Notes: generated from the letters alone by a model not told the origin. A stretch of DNA of 64,000 nt from Drosophila persimilis (GCF_003286085.1 NW_020825346.1:434001-498000); one strand, 5' to 3'. Numbered from the stretch's first letter, positions 49,400 to 63,204 are shown. Translations and numbers: made by a program.

Positions 49400-49423
49400 A
49401 GGGGGGGGGGGGGGGGGGGGGGG
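49400..49423. repeat. Poly-G tract (~24 G)
   Basis: An uninterrupted run of G, extreme for Drosophila; may form quadruplex DNA or mark a sequencing/assembly-sensitive site. Confidence 0.95.
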
Positions 49424-50559
49424 AGGACACGGAGAAAACGCCTGAGTAAAATGCGTACAAGAATTTCAGCAAATAATGAAAAGATAAACAAAAGATTTAG
49501 CAAAGCAAAAAAAGAGAGCCTGAAGATAATGGTATGGAATTTGTATTTTTTTTTTTTCTGGGGGAGGGAAGTACGATAGTTTTATGAACACGTTTGCAAT
49601 ACGTGAAAAGAAGATTTTGAAGAGCTAAAAGTATATTATGTTGTTCGTTTTCCTTATAGGGGTCTAGGGTACGGGTGCGGAATATCGCAGACTATTTGTA
49701 TGCCATTTAATAGGGCCCCAAAAGGGTGCTTGGCCCCGATATCAGTGCACATTTATAATTAAGAACGAAACCAAAAAATTTTATGTACATGTTTTTTGTT
49801 TGTACATTTATTTATTTGAGTTAGTGTGTGCAAGAGTGAGAGAGAGAGAGAGAACACGTTAGGAAAATTTGCTGATAACTTTAGAGCGAATAATGGTGCA
49901 AACGGGAGACGAGCGGGTAAAAAAGAGTGGGGCAAAAGACAAACAAAACAAAGGCAAAAGCATAAGAATAACAATAGTAAAAAGCATTGAAATCAATGAA
50001 AAGAATGGGACAGAGCCGAGACGGAGAACGGAAGATAAAAACTATTTCCGTTGAATAAAGGCAAGCGAAAACAAAAGAAAATAAAATAAAATAAAATACG
50101 AGAAACACACTCAAAATATACCCCCCACCCTACACACACCCCACCGCTAACAAAACCGTTGGAAAGTTGAAAATTCTTGCCGTCTTCTTTTCGTTTCGTT
50201 TCGTTTCGTTTCTCTTCTATTATTTATTTGTTCTGATATTTATTTCGTCAAGGTTTCCAAATAAATTTATGTCGCCTTCAAAACCAACAAAAACAAAGAG
50301 AAAAAAAATTAAGAGTTATACGACCTCTATTTTTAACCAATTAACAGAACAAAAAAAAACTTATTTTAATACAAAAAAAGCTCACGCACACTCACGAAAA
50401 ATTCTACAAAAAAAAAAACAAAACGTGTACATATACAGAACACACAAAAACAGAGAACAACAAGAACAAAAGGGGACCTGGAGCTTCACATACTCTTTCT
50501 TATCTACATATTTCTATGGCGACTCTATGATATGGGGGCTTTGAGTTAAATCAAGTTTG

Positions 50560-50780
50560 TCGAAGCTTCAAGCAACCTGCAATACTTTTTATTATTGATT
50601 GCGAATCACCCTTATTTTTGGACGGCAGCTCCTATATAGAACATATGATATAATGATCCAATCTTGATATTTTCCATAGATTTTGTGAGGAGAGCATGCC
50701 TATCATGCCACGTTGTTCACTTTGTGCCAAACATCTGAGGAAAATCGTAATATCCTCTGCAACGGTATATAAATTGTACA
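50560..50780. repeat. Dispersed repeat copy (same family as 57.0 and 59.1 kb)
   Basis: Contains GGCAGCTCCTATATAGAACATATGATATAATGATCCAATCTTGATATTTTCC and later GTGCCAAACATCTGAGGAAAATCGTAATATCCTCTGCAACGGTATA. The first block parallels AGCAGCCATACATACATATATAG...CCGATATTGATATTG at 59.27 kb. The second parallels TGCCAACATCTGATCAAAATCATAATAG...GGGTATA at 57.1 kb. No ORF. Confidence 0.55.
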
Positions 50781-52599
50781 AAACAAATCGAATTTGAATC
50801 GAAATTATGAATCACAAAACGTTTTGTGGTCATCGGTTGGGGTTTGCCTTCCCTTTTTTTTTCTGCTTCTTTTGGTTATTGTTTTCGTTAATTTCGATTC
50901 AATTTTATTTTTCTCTCTCTCTCTTTTTGAGTATTTTTTTTTTCAATTTAATCACTTCCGTGGCATTGTGGCAGACAGGCACTTTTTATACCCATTGTGT
51001 ACATACATGTACATCTGTATTTACAGACGTCCAAATATTTGTGTAATATAAATTCGATTTATTTTTTACAACTTTATTGGGCTCGTATTTTAGAGCGCTT
51101 TGTATTTTGTTGCTGATTCAATTAATTTACTTTGGACTTAAATATCAACACGCACATATGTATGTACATACACGGTACATATGTATGTATATACAATATG
51201 CAGTCGTATTACATATGTACGTATGTATGTATTTGTTCTGTAATTGCGGAATATCTTGGCAGATAAGGGGGCCGTCCTTTGCAGCCTTTTCAAAAGTGCA
51301 CAGCTTAGATAGTGCTTGGGTTTGCGTTGACGGAAATTCTCTTTTTGCTGTTTGCTTTTATAAAGTACACTGAAGAATCTTTTCACAGATAAATATAAGT
51401 GGCAAACGTGTTATTCAATAAATTATCAAACGATGGCAACAAAGTAATGGCATCGTGCAAAGATATAAACATATTTTTGCAAAAAATAAATACACTCTGC
51501 CAGGTGATGTTTGGAAAGTGTTCGGTAACAGCAAACATTCGACAGGATTTACTTACAGTGTGAATAGTTGGGTAAACAGTGCCCGAATACAGCCGTAAAT
51601 CTTTATTCGTTGAGTTTTCCAGAAACTCTTCGGGGTAGGCCTCAAAGGCTAGTCTCTGTTTCTTTCAATTATTTGGAATTAATTTGCCAAATTGCTGCAT
51701 ACTTTCGGGAGTCAGTGTAGATTAAGGCAGGTCAGTGAAGAAAAAGAGGCGGCGATTGAGAGCTTGTTTGTGTCACTTCGAAAAGGCATGACTCTCTGTG
51801 GAGCATGATCCTCTTTTGCTCGCTCTCTGCGCAAGATTTAGCGTAAGCGCTCTCCTGGCGTTCCCTTTGAAAGGAAAAACTCCACTACCTACACCGCAAC
51901 AGGTTCAGACTGCAAAGTTCCATCTTTCCACACACTTTTTAGTAACTACATACATAAGTATATACATTATATACATACACACATGTGTAAGTATGTATGT
52001 AAATATTTATATGGATAGTCTTTGGCGAGAATTTTCATCCTATTGTTCTTTAAGCAGCTTTACAGTCCCATCTGAGAGAAGCGAGCTACACAAATCAGGG
52101 AGTAGAAAGGAACAACAAAAAGTGAAATGCATAAAAACATAATAGGAAAATCTCAAAGTGTGTAAGAGAGAGAGAGAGAGAGAAAGAGGAAAATTGCAAA
52201 AAGTCGCTGGAAACAAAAACAAACGAAAAAAAACCATGCATAGAGAAAGGGAAAGAAAATATTAAAACAAGGGAAAAAGCACATTGCCAGGCAAAATAAA
52301 GTCGAGCATTTAATTTATATCCCCCGTTCCTGCTCTAACCAAAGCCAAGTCGTCCGTCCCAACTATCCCCACCCTGTCTCTCACTCTCTCTCGCGCAGTG
52401 TAAGCTTCGGCCTGGTATAGAAGAGAACGATGGAAGGGGGAAAAAAACGTCCGTTTTACTGTTGCTGGGTTTTTGTCGCTCTCCGCTGCCTATTCGCTGC
52501 CCGCTGCCACTTCTCGGTCGCTCTGCTATCACGCTCTTACCTTTATCTGCCCACTGTTCCTTCTCTGCCGCTGCCGCTGCCGCTGCCACCCCACCGTCT

Positions 52600-52812
52600 C
52601 TGGCGGTGCTTTCATTTTTTTGGCGCGCGCCCCGACAAAGGACAGCCAAACTATGATGGCAGCGGGCGGCGGCGGGACTGAGAGCCGGCGAGAAAATAAA
52701 CTGTAACCGTGAAAGAACGAAGGAGGGGGGGAAGGGTGGCGAGAAAAGAAGGTACAAGGCAGAAGAAATAGCAGCTGAAAAAACTTCATTTATATTTTGC
52801 ACAGCACAAAAA
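52600..52812 (+). other. Candidate leader exon ending in ATG|GTAAGT
   Basis: G+C-richer sequence (GGCGCGCGCCCCGACAAAGG, GGCGGCGGCGGGAC) followed by an AAG-rich leader, ending GCACAAAAATG|GTAAGTGCC. The donor is perfect and the ATG forms the last three bases, so it would be a first exon giving only the start codon (phase 0). CT-rich sequence lies upstream. The 5' edge is a guess. Confidence 0.3.
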
Positions 52813-53040
52813 TGGTAAGTGCCGGTGCCAAAGCTTTTCTTTACTCTTTTCTTTTTTGCATTCTCTGATGATGGTTCTGCTGCTGCTGCAGCTTTTGTTC
52901 TGTGCTGCAGGGGAATATTAACAGTTAGATGAAATTTGTAACACACCTCAAAGGTGGATTGCATACGATTGCATATCTTTCTCTCTGGACAAGGTCAGAT
53001 GTGGTGAGAGAGCTTTAAAGAGAGCAAGACACGGCAGCAG

Positions 53041-53129
53041 ATGTGCGAAGAGAAGAGCTGGTTTAAAGCAGTTCCCAATATGCTGGATCAGAAAGCAGTT
53101 GAGAAGAGGTACCTACAGTTCGAAAAGGT
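53041..53129 (+). CDS. Candidate alternative first coding exon (MCEEKSWFKAVPN...)
   Basis: ATG opens 29 codons (MCEEKSWFKAVPNMLDQK, ending RYLQFEK) and then a good donor AAAAG|GTAAGA, phase 2 or 0 depending on the exact cut. The composition is more protein-like than any other frame nearby. No acceptor or partner exon can be assigned and no domain is visible. It could be chance. Confidence 0.25.
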
Positions 53130-56100
53130 AAGACACTTCGATGGACCTGGGCCTCTATTTACATACGTTATTGTGTGTATACCAATTCTATCCAAAAAAT
53201 ACATAGAATGGTATTTCCAAAATTGGAAGCGATAGATTCGTAAGGGTATCTAAAGTGTCGGCACGCAAACCAAACTTGATTGTATGTACATATGTCTTTC
53301 TGGTTTTTGGTCTGGTTTCATTTTGTCCTTTTTTTTGCATAAATATATCTTATATTTTACTATATATTGTACAAGTTCACACATACATACGTACACACTA
53401 TGTGCACACACACAGTGAACGCATTTACATACATGTCGTGTGTGATGGAAAAGAAAAAAAAACTGCACATGAACAAGGAAAAAAACATGCACGAAAAAAA
53501 ACACCAGTGAGAGCGGACGGTGGGGTGGTGGGGAGATGGTAGCGAAAGAAAGAGGAGCTGGAGACATGCACATTACCAAAAGAGTAAATCACTTTTGAAA
53601 GAACCGAACCGAACCGAAGCGAGGCGAAGCTCTTCCTCCTCCCCCCGAGCCCCGATGAACGAACCCTGAAACATGGGAAATATCTCAATATTCAGTTTGG
53701 TTTGCTATTTCCCACTCTTTCGCTTATCCCCCCTCCCCACACCTCACTGTTTTTTATTATTTTTCGTTTTTCCTCTTTGCTGTTTCTTGGGGGGAGGCAA
53801 TAAGTCGGTCCTGCGACATTGTCTCGTACAAAAATTGAACAATTTTATAAAATACTCCGTACAAGTATGCTACGAGCAGAAAAAATAACGTAATAAATTA
53901 CAGTCACCAAAAAAAAAAAGTTTAAAAAAACCATAGATTTTTATTTCGCAAAAAATGTAAGCTTCCACAAAAAAAAAAGGACAAGCAAGTAAGGGGAGCT
54001 CTTCCCTTATAGCGATTATACCAACTAAAATATACCCTTTAAGACAGGGATAGAAATACCGGTAAAAACTGAATAATTGAGATATTCGATACTGGAGACA
54101 AAGACATTTCCTAAATCCTCAAACGAAAGCGAGCATGGGAAATGTCATAGTTAGACATAATATCGTACTAAATGGGAATAATGTAACTTAAGGTACTTGG
54201 GCACTCTCGAAGTACTCCAAAACATAACAAATCAGAGTACATATGTACATAAAAAGCTAGCCGCTATCCTAATATCCACACGCACACTGACCACTCCCCG
54301 ATACCCACGGAGTCCAGCATACCCGCGGGAGTACGAGTATACCCCTGGGTATACAGATTCCCATTTCAAGGAGACAGCAAAAAATTCTCTTCTCTGAACA
54401 TCGTTCGCCGACTCCGACGCCGCCGCCATCATCGTCATCATCATCAGCGTTTTTTCTCCATATTTTGTTTTGTTTTTGCTTTTCCAGTTTTTTCCATTCA
54501 TTTTGCAGTTGTTGTTGTTGTTCAACCATTTTGTTGTTTTCGTTATTAAAGTAATTTCAATGAAATAGTGAATGTCAGTGAATATTTTTCCCAAGAGAAA
54601 TCTTTGGGAAATTGTTCTACTTGATTGAAATATTATTCTAAATTTGCATTTTGCCATTTTCCCCATGAAATAGAAATATAATCGATCGTAGAAGAAATAT
54701 CTATGTATCTTTTGTGTATTAAAATTGATGAAAGCATTCACAGCATTACGATTCGTAGAAGATCATCCTCTCTATCTGGGGATCTCTCAGAACTACCTAA
54801 AGTATCTATGTACATATCGATCTATCTTTGCCTCTAGTAAAATATTGCAGTCAAAGGTTTTTCCCGCAGGTATTATTTCTGGTTTTTGTCGGGCCCTCTT
54901 CCGCTTGATTCCTGGGACAATGCAGAAGGAATATTAAAGTTTACATTTGGCGTTGGCCAAAAAATATGATAAATAATGAAAATAGAAACGAGCGAAAGCA
55001 GGAGGAATCTCGGCACACAAAAAATACCAGAATAAACAAACAGAGCGGGGCATGTGGCATGGAGAATGGAGCATGGAGCACGGCATGGAGGGCATCCTAT
55101 GCTGGTAACAAGAAACAAAAAACGAAAACCAACAAATAAAGAAAATAAAAGAAAGACAGCAGCAAACAAGAGGAGAGGCGACCAAGGGGCAGTCGGTAGT
55201 CGGCAGCGGTACGTAGTCGTAATATGACTTAGAGAATCCATGGCGGGGGCTAACGTACTTACAGATACATAGATACAAGGCGCAGACAAAAAGATACAGA
55301 TAGCAAATAACCGAAGAAAAAACGACGACAGTTTTCTTGATGAATGTTCTATGCCCGCACCGCCCCCCCCACCACCAACCTGATCCACTCCAAGTGAGGT
55401 TTTTCCCCACGAGTATCTTACATTTGTATCTGGGGCTCTGAACGTACGGGGCAGCTTCTTTGGCTTTTTCCTGTGCCGCAGAGCCCAGAGAGAAGCCGAG
55501 AAGCAGAGCAAAGACCAAGAAGAAATAGCTACTACCTCCACATCCCTCCATCCCCCCCTCGCTCCCGCCGTCTCTGAGATTGTGCAAAGCAGCTTTTCCT
55601 TTTTTTTCCCCCTCGCTTCGCAATTTGTGTGTTACTCCCCTCCCCTCCCCAACCCACCCGTCTGCATCCTCTGTGTCTTCCCTTTTGGTTTTGTCTTATT
55701 TGATTTTTTGTTTTTTTCCTTTTCCAGCCAGGTTTTTTGTGAAGACGCTTCCACGAAAGAAGCAGCCGCCACAGAGCTCCTCCCAGACCCCGTCCGTCCC
55801 ATCCTGCACCACCTGCTACCCCACTACCCCATGGATCTTTGATTCTTTTGACTTTTCCGCTCTGCTAAAGTTTCCAAGATCTATCTGGCTTGGACAGCCC
55901 AACTTTATTTATTGTTTAGAGGCGGGCTCTTGAATCGATCTAGTCGAATATTTTGACCAAATTTATATGCATTCATATCTACTGGCTCAAATAAGTTAGC
56001 TAAATCTGATAAGGAGTAGCCATAGAATAACTGTACATAGTTAAATCTAAGTCTAATATGCAGTTAAATATCTCTTAGGCTTTAAGGACAATTGAGAGAA

Positions 56101-56814
56101 GCGTCTCCGTTTCTTATGGGAAATTTTTAAAGCGAATTTAATAGGCTGGCATATTACAGATTTTTGAATTTGTTCTATATGTTAAGATAGGGAATGGAAT
56201 TTTGTAATTTTATGTGTGTATATGTACAAATGTGTGGATTCCTAACTGTAAAAGGGTTTTGTGATTCGGTCTGTGATCGATGGTTTTGCAGCTGTTTAAG
56301 TCTGTTCTGTAGTGGCCCTTGAATAGATTTTGAAAAATGCTGGCAATGCTTTCAAGATTCGAAAACAATTCGAACTCAATTGTGCGTTTGTTGCCTTTTC
56401 CGAAAAAAAAAAAAAATTGTAAATGATATCAAAAACAATCTGGTTTGTCGGGCCTAGGACTCTATTTATGGCCAAGTCCTGTTTTTTTGTGTTTTTATTT
56501 TGCACTGCATCACCCGCGCGCCGTCTTCCTGCTTGGAGCTGCGCTCTAGCCGCCGCCGCAGCTGAGGTTCAGCAACCTTGAGGTTATGTGCAGATGCGCC
56601 GCCGCTCTTTAGCCAGCAAGGCAGCTACAAAAAAAAATATGTTTCCCTCTCACTGTTACCGTTCCCCCTCTCTGTCACTCACCCTCTTCCACTGTGTTCG
56701 TCCCCTCTTTGCCAATGTCCCACTCCTTTTGGCGTATTTCTGGGTGTGTGTGTGTGCCAAACTGGACGCTGCTGCTGCGTGTTCTGCTGCTGTTCTTGTT
56801 GAAATTATTAGACA

Positions 56815-56956
56815 ACCGCAGTCGCAACAAGAAGAGAACTGTGAGGAAAAGCTCCGCTCTCTAAGCAAGCAGTGGAAGAAAGAGAGATAGCAGCTGAGGC
56901 AGGCGCAGCAGAGAAAGAAGCTGCAAAAGTCAGCAACAACACGAACGTATGGGAAG
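56815..56956 (+). other. Candidate leader exon ending ATGGGAAG|GTTAGT
   Basis: CAAC/GAAG-rich sequence after ATTATTAG leads to CAACAACACGAACGTATGGGAAG and donor GTTAGT. If used, it would supply MG plus AG (phase 2), unlike the 52812 candidate (phase 0); the two cannot feed the same next exon in the same frame. Confidence 0.25.
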
Positions 56957-56984
56957 GTTAGTTTCAGACGCCGAAGCGTTTGGT

Positions 56985-57130
56985 ACCCTTGTAGATGTAT
57001 CCCACCTGCTGTAGGTACATATGTAAATCTTTCTAAATTATAAAGTGTGTGCAGATCGGGATCGGCCTTCTTCTCTATATTGCCAACATCTGATCAAAAT
57101 CATAATAGTCTTAAAGAAGGGTATAGCAAG
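56985..57130. repeat. Dispersed repeat copy with TACCCTTG...AAGGGTATA ends
   Basis: Starts GTTTGGTACCCTTGTAGATG and ends CTTAAAGAAGGGTATAGCAAG. TACCCTT and AAGGGTA are inverted ends about 130 bp apart. Shares CCAACATCTGA-CAAAATC-TAATA with the 50.7-kb copy. Confidence 0.55.
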
Positions 57131-59129
57131 CTGAAAAGCACTGCAGCGTACACGCAGGCAGCAGCCACAGAGCACGCTGCCGCTGCCCAGCATCACACTC
57201 GTACACAGTTATAGAAGAAGATCGTAAGGTTGTTGTTGTTCCTGTGGTCAGCTTGCTGGTTTTTTTTTTATTTTGTTGGCGGAGGGGTTGGGGTTTGGGG
57301 TGGTTTGACTTTATGATGTTGCGTAGCATCTCTCCTCCTCCTCCTATCTCTATTAAAAGTTATTGTGGACTTTGCTGCCCTGGACTTGATCTTGGGACTT
57401 GGACAATTTGGTCTTTTGCCCAGGCGCGCCTGCGTCCCAGAGCCCTGGCCTAGGTTTCTGCCTTTGCCCGTTGCCCGTTGCCCGTTGCCCGCTGCTCTGC
57501 TTGCTGCGCTGCTGCCATTTGGCATTCCAAAAACAAGACAAAATGCGAGAGAGGAGCAGCAAGAGAGACATAAACAATCGCCCAAAGGCAGCGCAAAACA
57601 CACACCAACACATACATACAAATGGAAAAGAGAGGAGAGGGGAAACCTGCGTACGCTCTTGCTGCTGCTGCTGCTGTTGCTGTTGCTGCGTGCTCTTCTT
57701 GGTAATTTTCTTAATTTCTTTGTTTTTTTGTAATACTTATTAATAATATGTATGGACTTCGAATTCCCCATTCGCAATCAGCATTAAATGGGAAAAGAGA
57801 CACAGAAATGCGACCGCATGATACTCAGTAGTCCGTCCTTTTGAGAAACACTGGGAATAAAATGAAGCAGCAGATTTTTGTGGATTATTTATCCTTGCAC
57901 AAATTCACACTTTTCTTATGAGAAAATACCGCAGTAAAATACATACATATGTTACATCATCATTCGATTTTTATCGGACACTGCCTGAACCCTATATACC
58001 CTTATCTTTTCACGTGTCCTAGGTATTTAAAACAAAACAAAAAACATCTACCAATTTGCCAAGAAAGCGAGAATCATAAGAACGTATAGATTTTTCCTTT
58101 GAATCGCGTTCGAGAGTGCGCGAATTCTTTCAACATTTATACATTTTCTTTTTATTCTAGTTTTTTTTCATGTTTCCTTTTCGCTTTTTGTGTGTGTTTT
58201 ATTTTCAGTTGCAGCGAAACTGCTTACTCATTTCGCTCGTTGTCGTTTATTTTCTGCAAGCAGTAAGACCGGCGAAGCAGTGCAGCAGCTGTAAGCTCTA
58301 AAGCTGGCTATCCACAGGCGAATTGGTTTTAAAAGAGGATGAAAGCAGTGAAAGGGGGGTGGGGTTTTTTTTATCTGTCGCTGATTAAAGTAGTGCCTGT
58401 CGTTGCATGCCCAGTGATCGTATATTTGTCGCACTTGCTGTTTTTAGCTTTATTTTATTTATGACTCAAAAAAATTCTACTTATTTACAAAGCCCCTCCC
58501 CGCCGTCCACGATTATGAGACTGAGTTGTGTATACTTATACATATGTATATATTTAATTCAGCTGGTGAAAATATTTAGACACATAATTCTACCCTTCGT
58601 TTTCTGTACTTCAGTTACCTGAAATTTCAAACGTTATTTTTGTTGGTCTCTCACTGTTTATTAAACTTTTTTATGGCGCTATGAAATTTATTTGGGATTC
58701 GCATGATGGTCAGGTGTGGCCGAGGGAACATAACTCCCGACTCTATAAACAGGGAATTAAACGGAGATGAAACTTTTTTATTTTGTTTATTATAGTGTAT
58801 ATACAAATATATTTTTTTATTATTATTTATCAAGCCAAACAAAGAAAATGAAAAATATATGGTGTACATATGTATGTACATATATCATTCCTCTTGTTAC
58901 ATTTGGGAAACACCCGCGCACAAGTTCCCCTGCCATTGCCCCCGCACCTGCTCTCTTTGCACATCAATTTATATTAAAATATTTTGCTTCTTTCTGAGGA
59001 AAGCAGTAAAAAAATATTTTAAAAAAAAAACAAAAACAAGCAGCAAAAACCGTTGCAAAAACCTACAGCAAAAACTTAAAAGAAAATAAAAAGAATATGG
59101 CATGTAAAAACGAGAATTAAAGGGTCGAA

Positions 59130-59420
59130 GCTTTATATACCCTTTGCAGATCGATCATTTACCAGATGATGGTCTACTTTGTCTACAGATCTTCCGCGAG
59201 TTTTCACAAATTCAAAACATTTAGAGGCCAAAGCTAAGATTAAACATGAAGGATCCATTTAGATTATAGCAGCCATACATACATATATAGCAACCCGATA
59301 TTGATATTGTTCAACAGAATTATAGAAAACAATGTAATATTTGGTACTCAAAAGAAGGCTGATTATAGATCATATCATATCATCTGTTTTGGGAGACTAA
59401 ATCGAAAAGGATAGTTCATC
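59130..59420. repeat. Dispersed repeat copy starting TATATACCCTTTGCAGATCGATC
   Basis: The left end carries TATACCCTTTGCAGATCG; internally TATAGCAGCCATACATACATATATAGCAACCCGATATTGATATTG matches the 50.6-kb copy in layout. Right end unclear. No ORF. Confidence 0.5.
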
Positions 59421-60297
59421 GTTCATCGCGCGTTTTGCGTAAAGGAAATAACTATCGAATCTCCCCTATAAGTGTATGCAGTCCACCAGTCCACAACGTT
59501 AAAAAATGGAAAAAAACAAGCTATTTTAAAGTTGAAAAAAAGAAAATTACTGTGCCAGAAAAAAGCAGGAGATTTACTATATTGTGCATGGGGCATGGAC
59601 GTGTGGGCTGCGGAAAAACAGTGAAGCCTCTATTCAGAAACTGCTTTCAATCATAAGGGAGTGTATGTAGATAAAAATAGATCGAAAATTTCCATTAATT
59701 ATAACTATTAATCTTTTGCAAATATCTGGACACACTTTTGCCAAAATATATGTATTTTAATTTTAATTTACCTGACAAAACCATATATGTGTATATATGT
59801 AGTGCCATACATAGGTTTATCCAATATCCTGCTCTTACATTCAGTTGACATTTGCGGCGTTTCCAGTTGATTGGGCAAGGAAACATGCCTCTCCTCCCAC
59901 AATAAAGACCGAGTGATATCATCTTTCGTTGGAATAAGTACATACCATACTTCATACTACGATATATGGATAAAACAATATCCAATTGCAAACATTCGCG
60001 GCAGTGGACTTTAGGCTGTTTAAACCGTTCTCATGCGTATTAAACATTAAACATGCAGGACAGAACCTGCCCTCACCCTGCGTACTGGCCTGCAATTATT
60101 TAGGGGCTCCAATGCAATGCAACATTTTGTTGCTTTCTACTTCGGACCGACTCTCGTACGAGTACGTACACGTATATGCAAGTCACTTAAGTGTGTTGGG
60201 CCGGGGTGGGGGTGCTGTGGCGTGGCGGGTATGAATGTGCCAAGTTTCAAGGAGAGAAAACAGAAAATAATTGAATACTCTTGAATGTTATAGAATG

Positions 60298-60765
60298 TTA
60301 AATCGAATTGATTGTGTTAGCCATACCATCATACCATTCCTTGGAATATGCACATACAAACATATGTACCTTCATATATGTACAGCTCGGAGTCCCATGT
60401 GAAAGGATTGCCGACAAAGCGAAGCTATGAAGTTCTACTTCTGGAAGTCCTATCAAGTCCAAACTTACTTGAAGGAAGAATTCTTTAACCTGAGTTAAGA
60501 TCTTTTCACCATTTGGAAGGACTTGCAAAATTCTACGACTTTGGAGAGTGTACACTTAAAGAAATTAGAAAAATTCAAGGGCGAAGATCAACATCAATCT
60601 GGAATGTACTCGTAGATGATGAAATTTCTTGGCTTCATTAAAAGTTTGATCAGTTTCAGGATCCATCAACCCAACTACCTCAGGCATTCTTCTCTTGCTG
60701 CGTGGATGCATCGATCGAACAGCGTTTTCTTTGGTTTCAAAACTATTTATAAACATTTGGTAATT
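60298..60765 (-). pseudogene. Weak coding-like relic, unidentified
   Basis: Minus-strand frames read FETKENAVRSMHPRSKRRM, then PETDQTFNEAKKFHHLRVHS. After an acceptor-like TTTCTTTAAG they continue as TLQSRRILQVLPNGEKILTQ and KEFFLQ with donor GTAAGT at about 60473. Composition is protein-like, but there is no complete frame and no family I recognise. It may be a decayed gene fragment or chance. Confidence 0.25.
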
Positions 60766-63161
60766 CAGTCATCAGGATCCTATGACAACATGCGAAATGC
60801 TGACTGTAATTAATGGTCAGCCAAAAAATCATGTGAAGAATCTGGATCGTAAGAAGCAACAAATTGAAACCTTTTAATATTCATTGGGAGTACTCCTCAC
60901 AGACCAAAATTGATCATATTTAATATGATGTCTTTGAGGGTAGTCTTGAGGAGGTCTTCTTAAGTATGGGATATTTTAATGATCATCTTTGACAGACCTT
61001 AAGTGCTGTCCAACATTCTTCTCCCCCCTTCTCTCAGTATCAAATATGATTTCTAAAATTTATTAACTTTTGGCGACACTTCTTAAGAGTATTCCAACCA
61101 TTTTCCAGTCCCTCAGCCCAGATTCCAATCCGTAACTTGACGCAGAGAAATTACATTTGTTATTCTCAAATGTGTCTCATATCACGATGGCATCGAAGTT
61201 CTTCGTCCTTCCATTAATCATAGTTGGAATTCCTATTCGCGTAGTAGAAACAAAACAAAAAAGGTGGAAATTACTCGGTATATCTTGGAGTTCTTTTGGC
61301 GAAACGAGGCGAGGCGCCGTGTCCTGTGTGTCCCATTTGTCCCTCTGGCAAGCATTTGCGAAGAGGAAATGAGAAAAATTTATACACATGTGTGTGCAAT
61401 ACGAGTATATACAAGAATTAATAATATAAAAAAAAAGACAGCACGGAAAGGAAGGACAGGACCCACACACCCACACACACACACGATGGCTGGTCTCATA
61501 TATAGAGTCCTCTTTTCGTTTTTTACATTCCGGACATTTTTTTTATTTATTTTTTTTTGTAGTTGTAGGGAAAACTGTGTACCTTTCATTTAAGTTGACA
61601 TAAAAATCGATATTTAAAAAAAAAAAGGGATAAAATTGTCGAAATAGGGTACCGGGGGGCGGGGGTAGGGAGGGTTGAGAAGAAAGCATAAAAAGCGTCA
61701 AGTAAAAAATTACAGCTTAAAAAGCAGCTGCAGAGAGAGAAAAAAAGATGAGAAAAAAAACCAACCGGGAGGAATCAAAAAAAGTGGAAAAAAAAAGCAC
61801 CCGCCATAAGAAAGAAAAGTAAATGGAGAAAGACAGAAACTGAAAATAATAATAAAGAGAATGTTTGGCAAGGGAGTGCGAGGGGAATGGGGGGGAGCAG
61901 TGATGGGAGAGGAGGACATGGAGGAGCAGAAGAGAGAGGAAAAAAAAAACCAAACGAAATGAAATGAAACGAGAAACGCTCGTTATGCTTTTTTCCTCCA
62001 CTGTTCTCTTGAAGCTTTTTGTGTTTTTATTTTTATATTTCTTTTTTTTTCTCTCTTTTGCTGCTGCTGCTGCTGCTGCTGCTACTCTGTCGCTGCTCTG
62101 CTGCTGTAATGTATTTTTTTTGTTCACATTTTTATTTTTCCGCTCGCAACCTTTTTGCGTCACAGAACCCTCCGTCCCGCCGTCCCGCCGTCGCACCGAC
62201 CATCCTGGTCTTCTGGCCCGGTTATGCTGCTGAAGCCAAAACGACGTTTCTTTGCCTTTTTCCACTCACCCTCTCGGCACACTGCTTACAACGTACACAA
62301 GAAAAACACGAGAAAAAACACTCAAGTCGGGACAAGGACAACCGACCCAGTGGATACCCTCTGCTTCAGGTTGATTTGCCATCCCATATGCACTCATAGA
62401 ATGTCCGAAAGAGCGAATTCCAATGAGGGATGGCTTGGCAGAAAGGCGCTGCCGCATGACGCGCGACTGTAGCTCTGTATCTCTGTATCTCTGTAGGTCT
62501 TTCAAATTGTGAGTGATAGGAAAAATCGACCTACGAGGGGCATCAAAATTCCGACTACCAAAAATAGTTATCACTAAATGAACGAAATTGATAATATTTA
62601 ATGAGAAGAAACCTTGTCAAACATCTGTTTAATAGAATTAGAATTAGAATAGATATTGAATTGATATAGAATTGATAGAATTACAGGCCCAACCATTGGA
62701 TAAACCAAATATTAAAACTATATTTTTCATTTCGCCAAAACTATTATTAAAGAAAGGATCGCAACATCCATAAAAGATAGATAGAAAACAAAGAGAAACC
62801 GAAGAACGAGAATAGCTTTTTTCTCACTGTTACAAAGCCACACAAAAATCGGGCATACCCTGGGACCTTCCTGCCACTAAGGGGAACAAAAAATACAAAT
62901 AAAATAACAGCAAAAAAAAGGCAAAAGAAAAAACACAAAACGAAATCCAAAGAAGAAGAAAAATGTGATAAAAACTGAAAAATATTTTCCATGAGAAAAT
63001 CCAAAAGAAGTAGAAGAAGAAAAGAGACGAGAGAGGGGAGAGGGTGGGGAAGCGAGCGAGCGAGGGGAGAGGGGAAAAGCCCAAGTATGGGTTGAAGATG
63101 GGGTTGGGGCTTGGGGTTGGGTCTGTTACGGGCTAGGGATTGGGTGATGTTGGGGCTTCGT

Positions 63162-63166
63162 ATATA

Positions 63167-63204
<38 letters not shown>

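Noticed and set aside
52335-52964. 209-codon minus frame
   Set aside because: Spans GA-rich and G+C-rich simple sequence antisense to the candidate leader exon; no recognisable domain.
54934-55623. Overlapping long minus frames with several hydrophobic stretches
   Set aside because: Both frames are open at once and derive from AAG/GAAA-rich DNA, which translates to F/L/S on the other strand; apparent membrane segments are composition artefacts.
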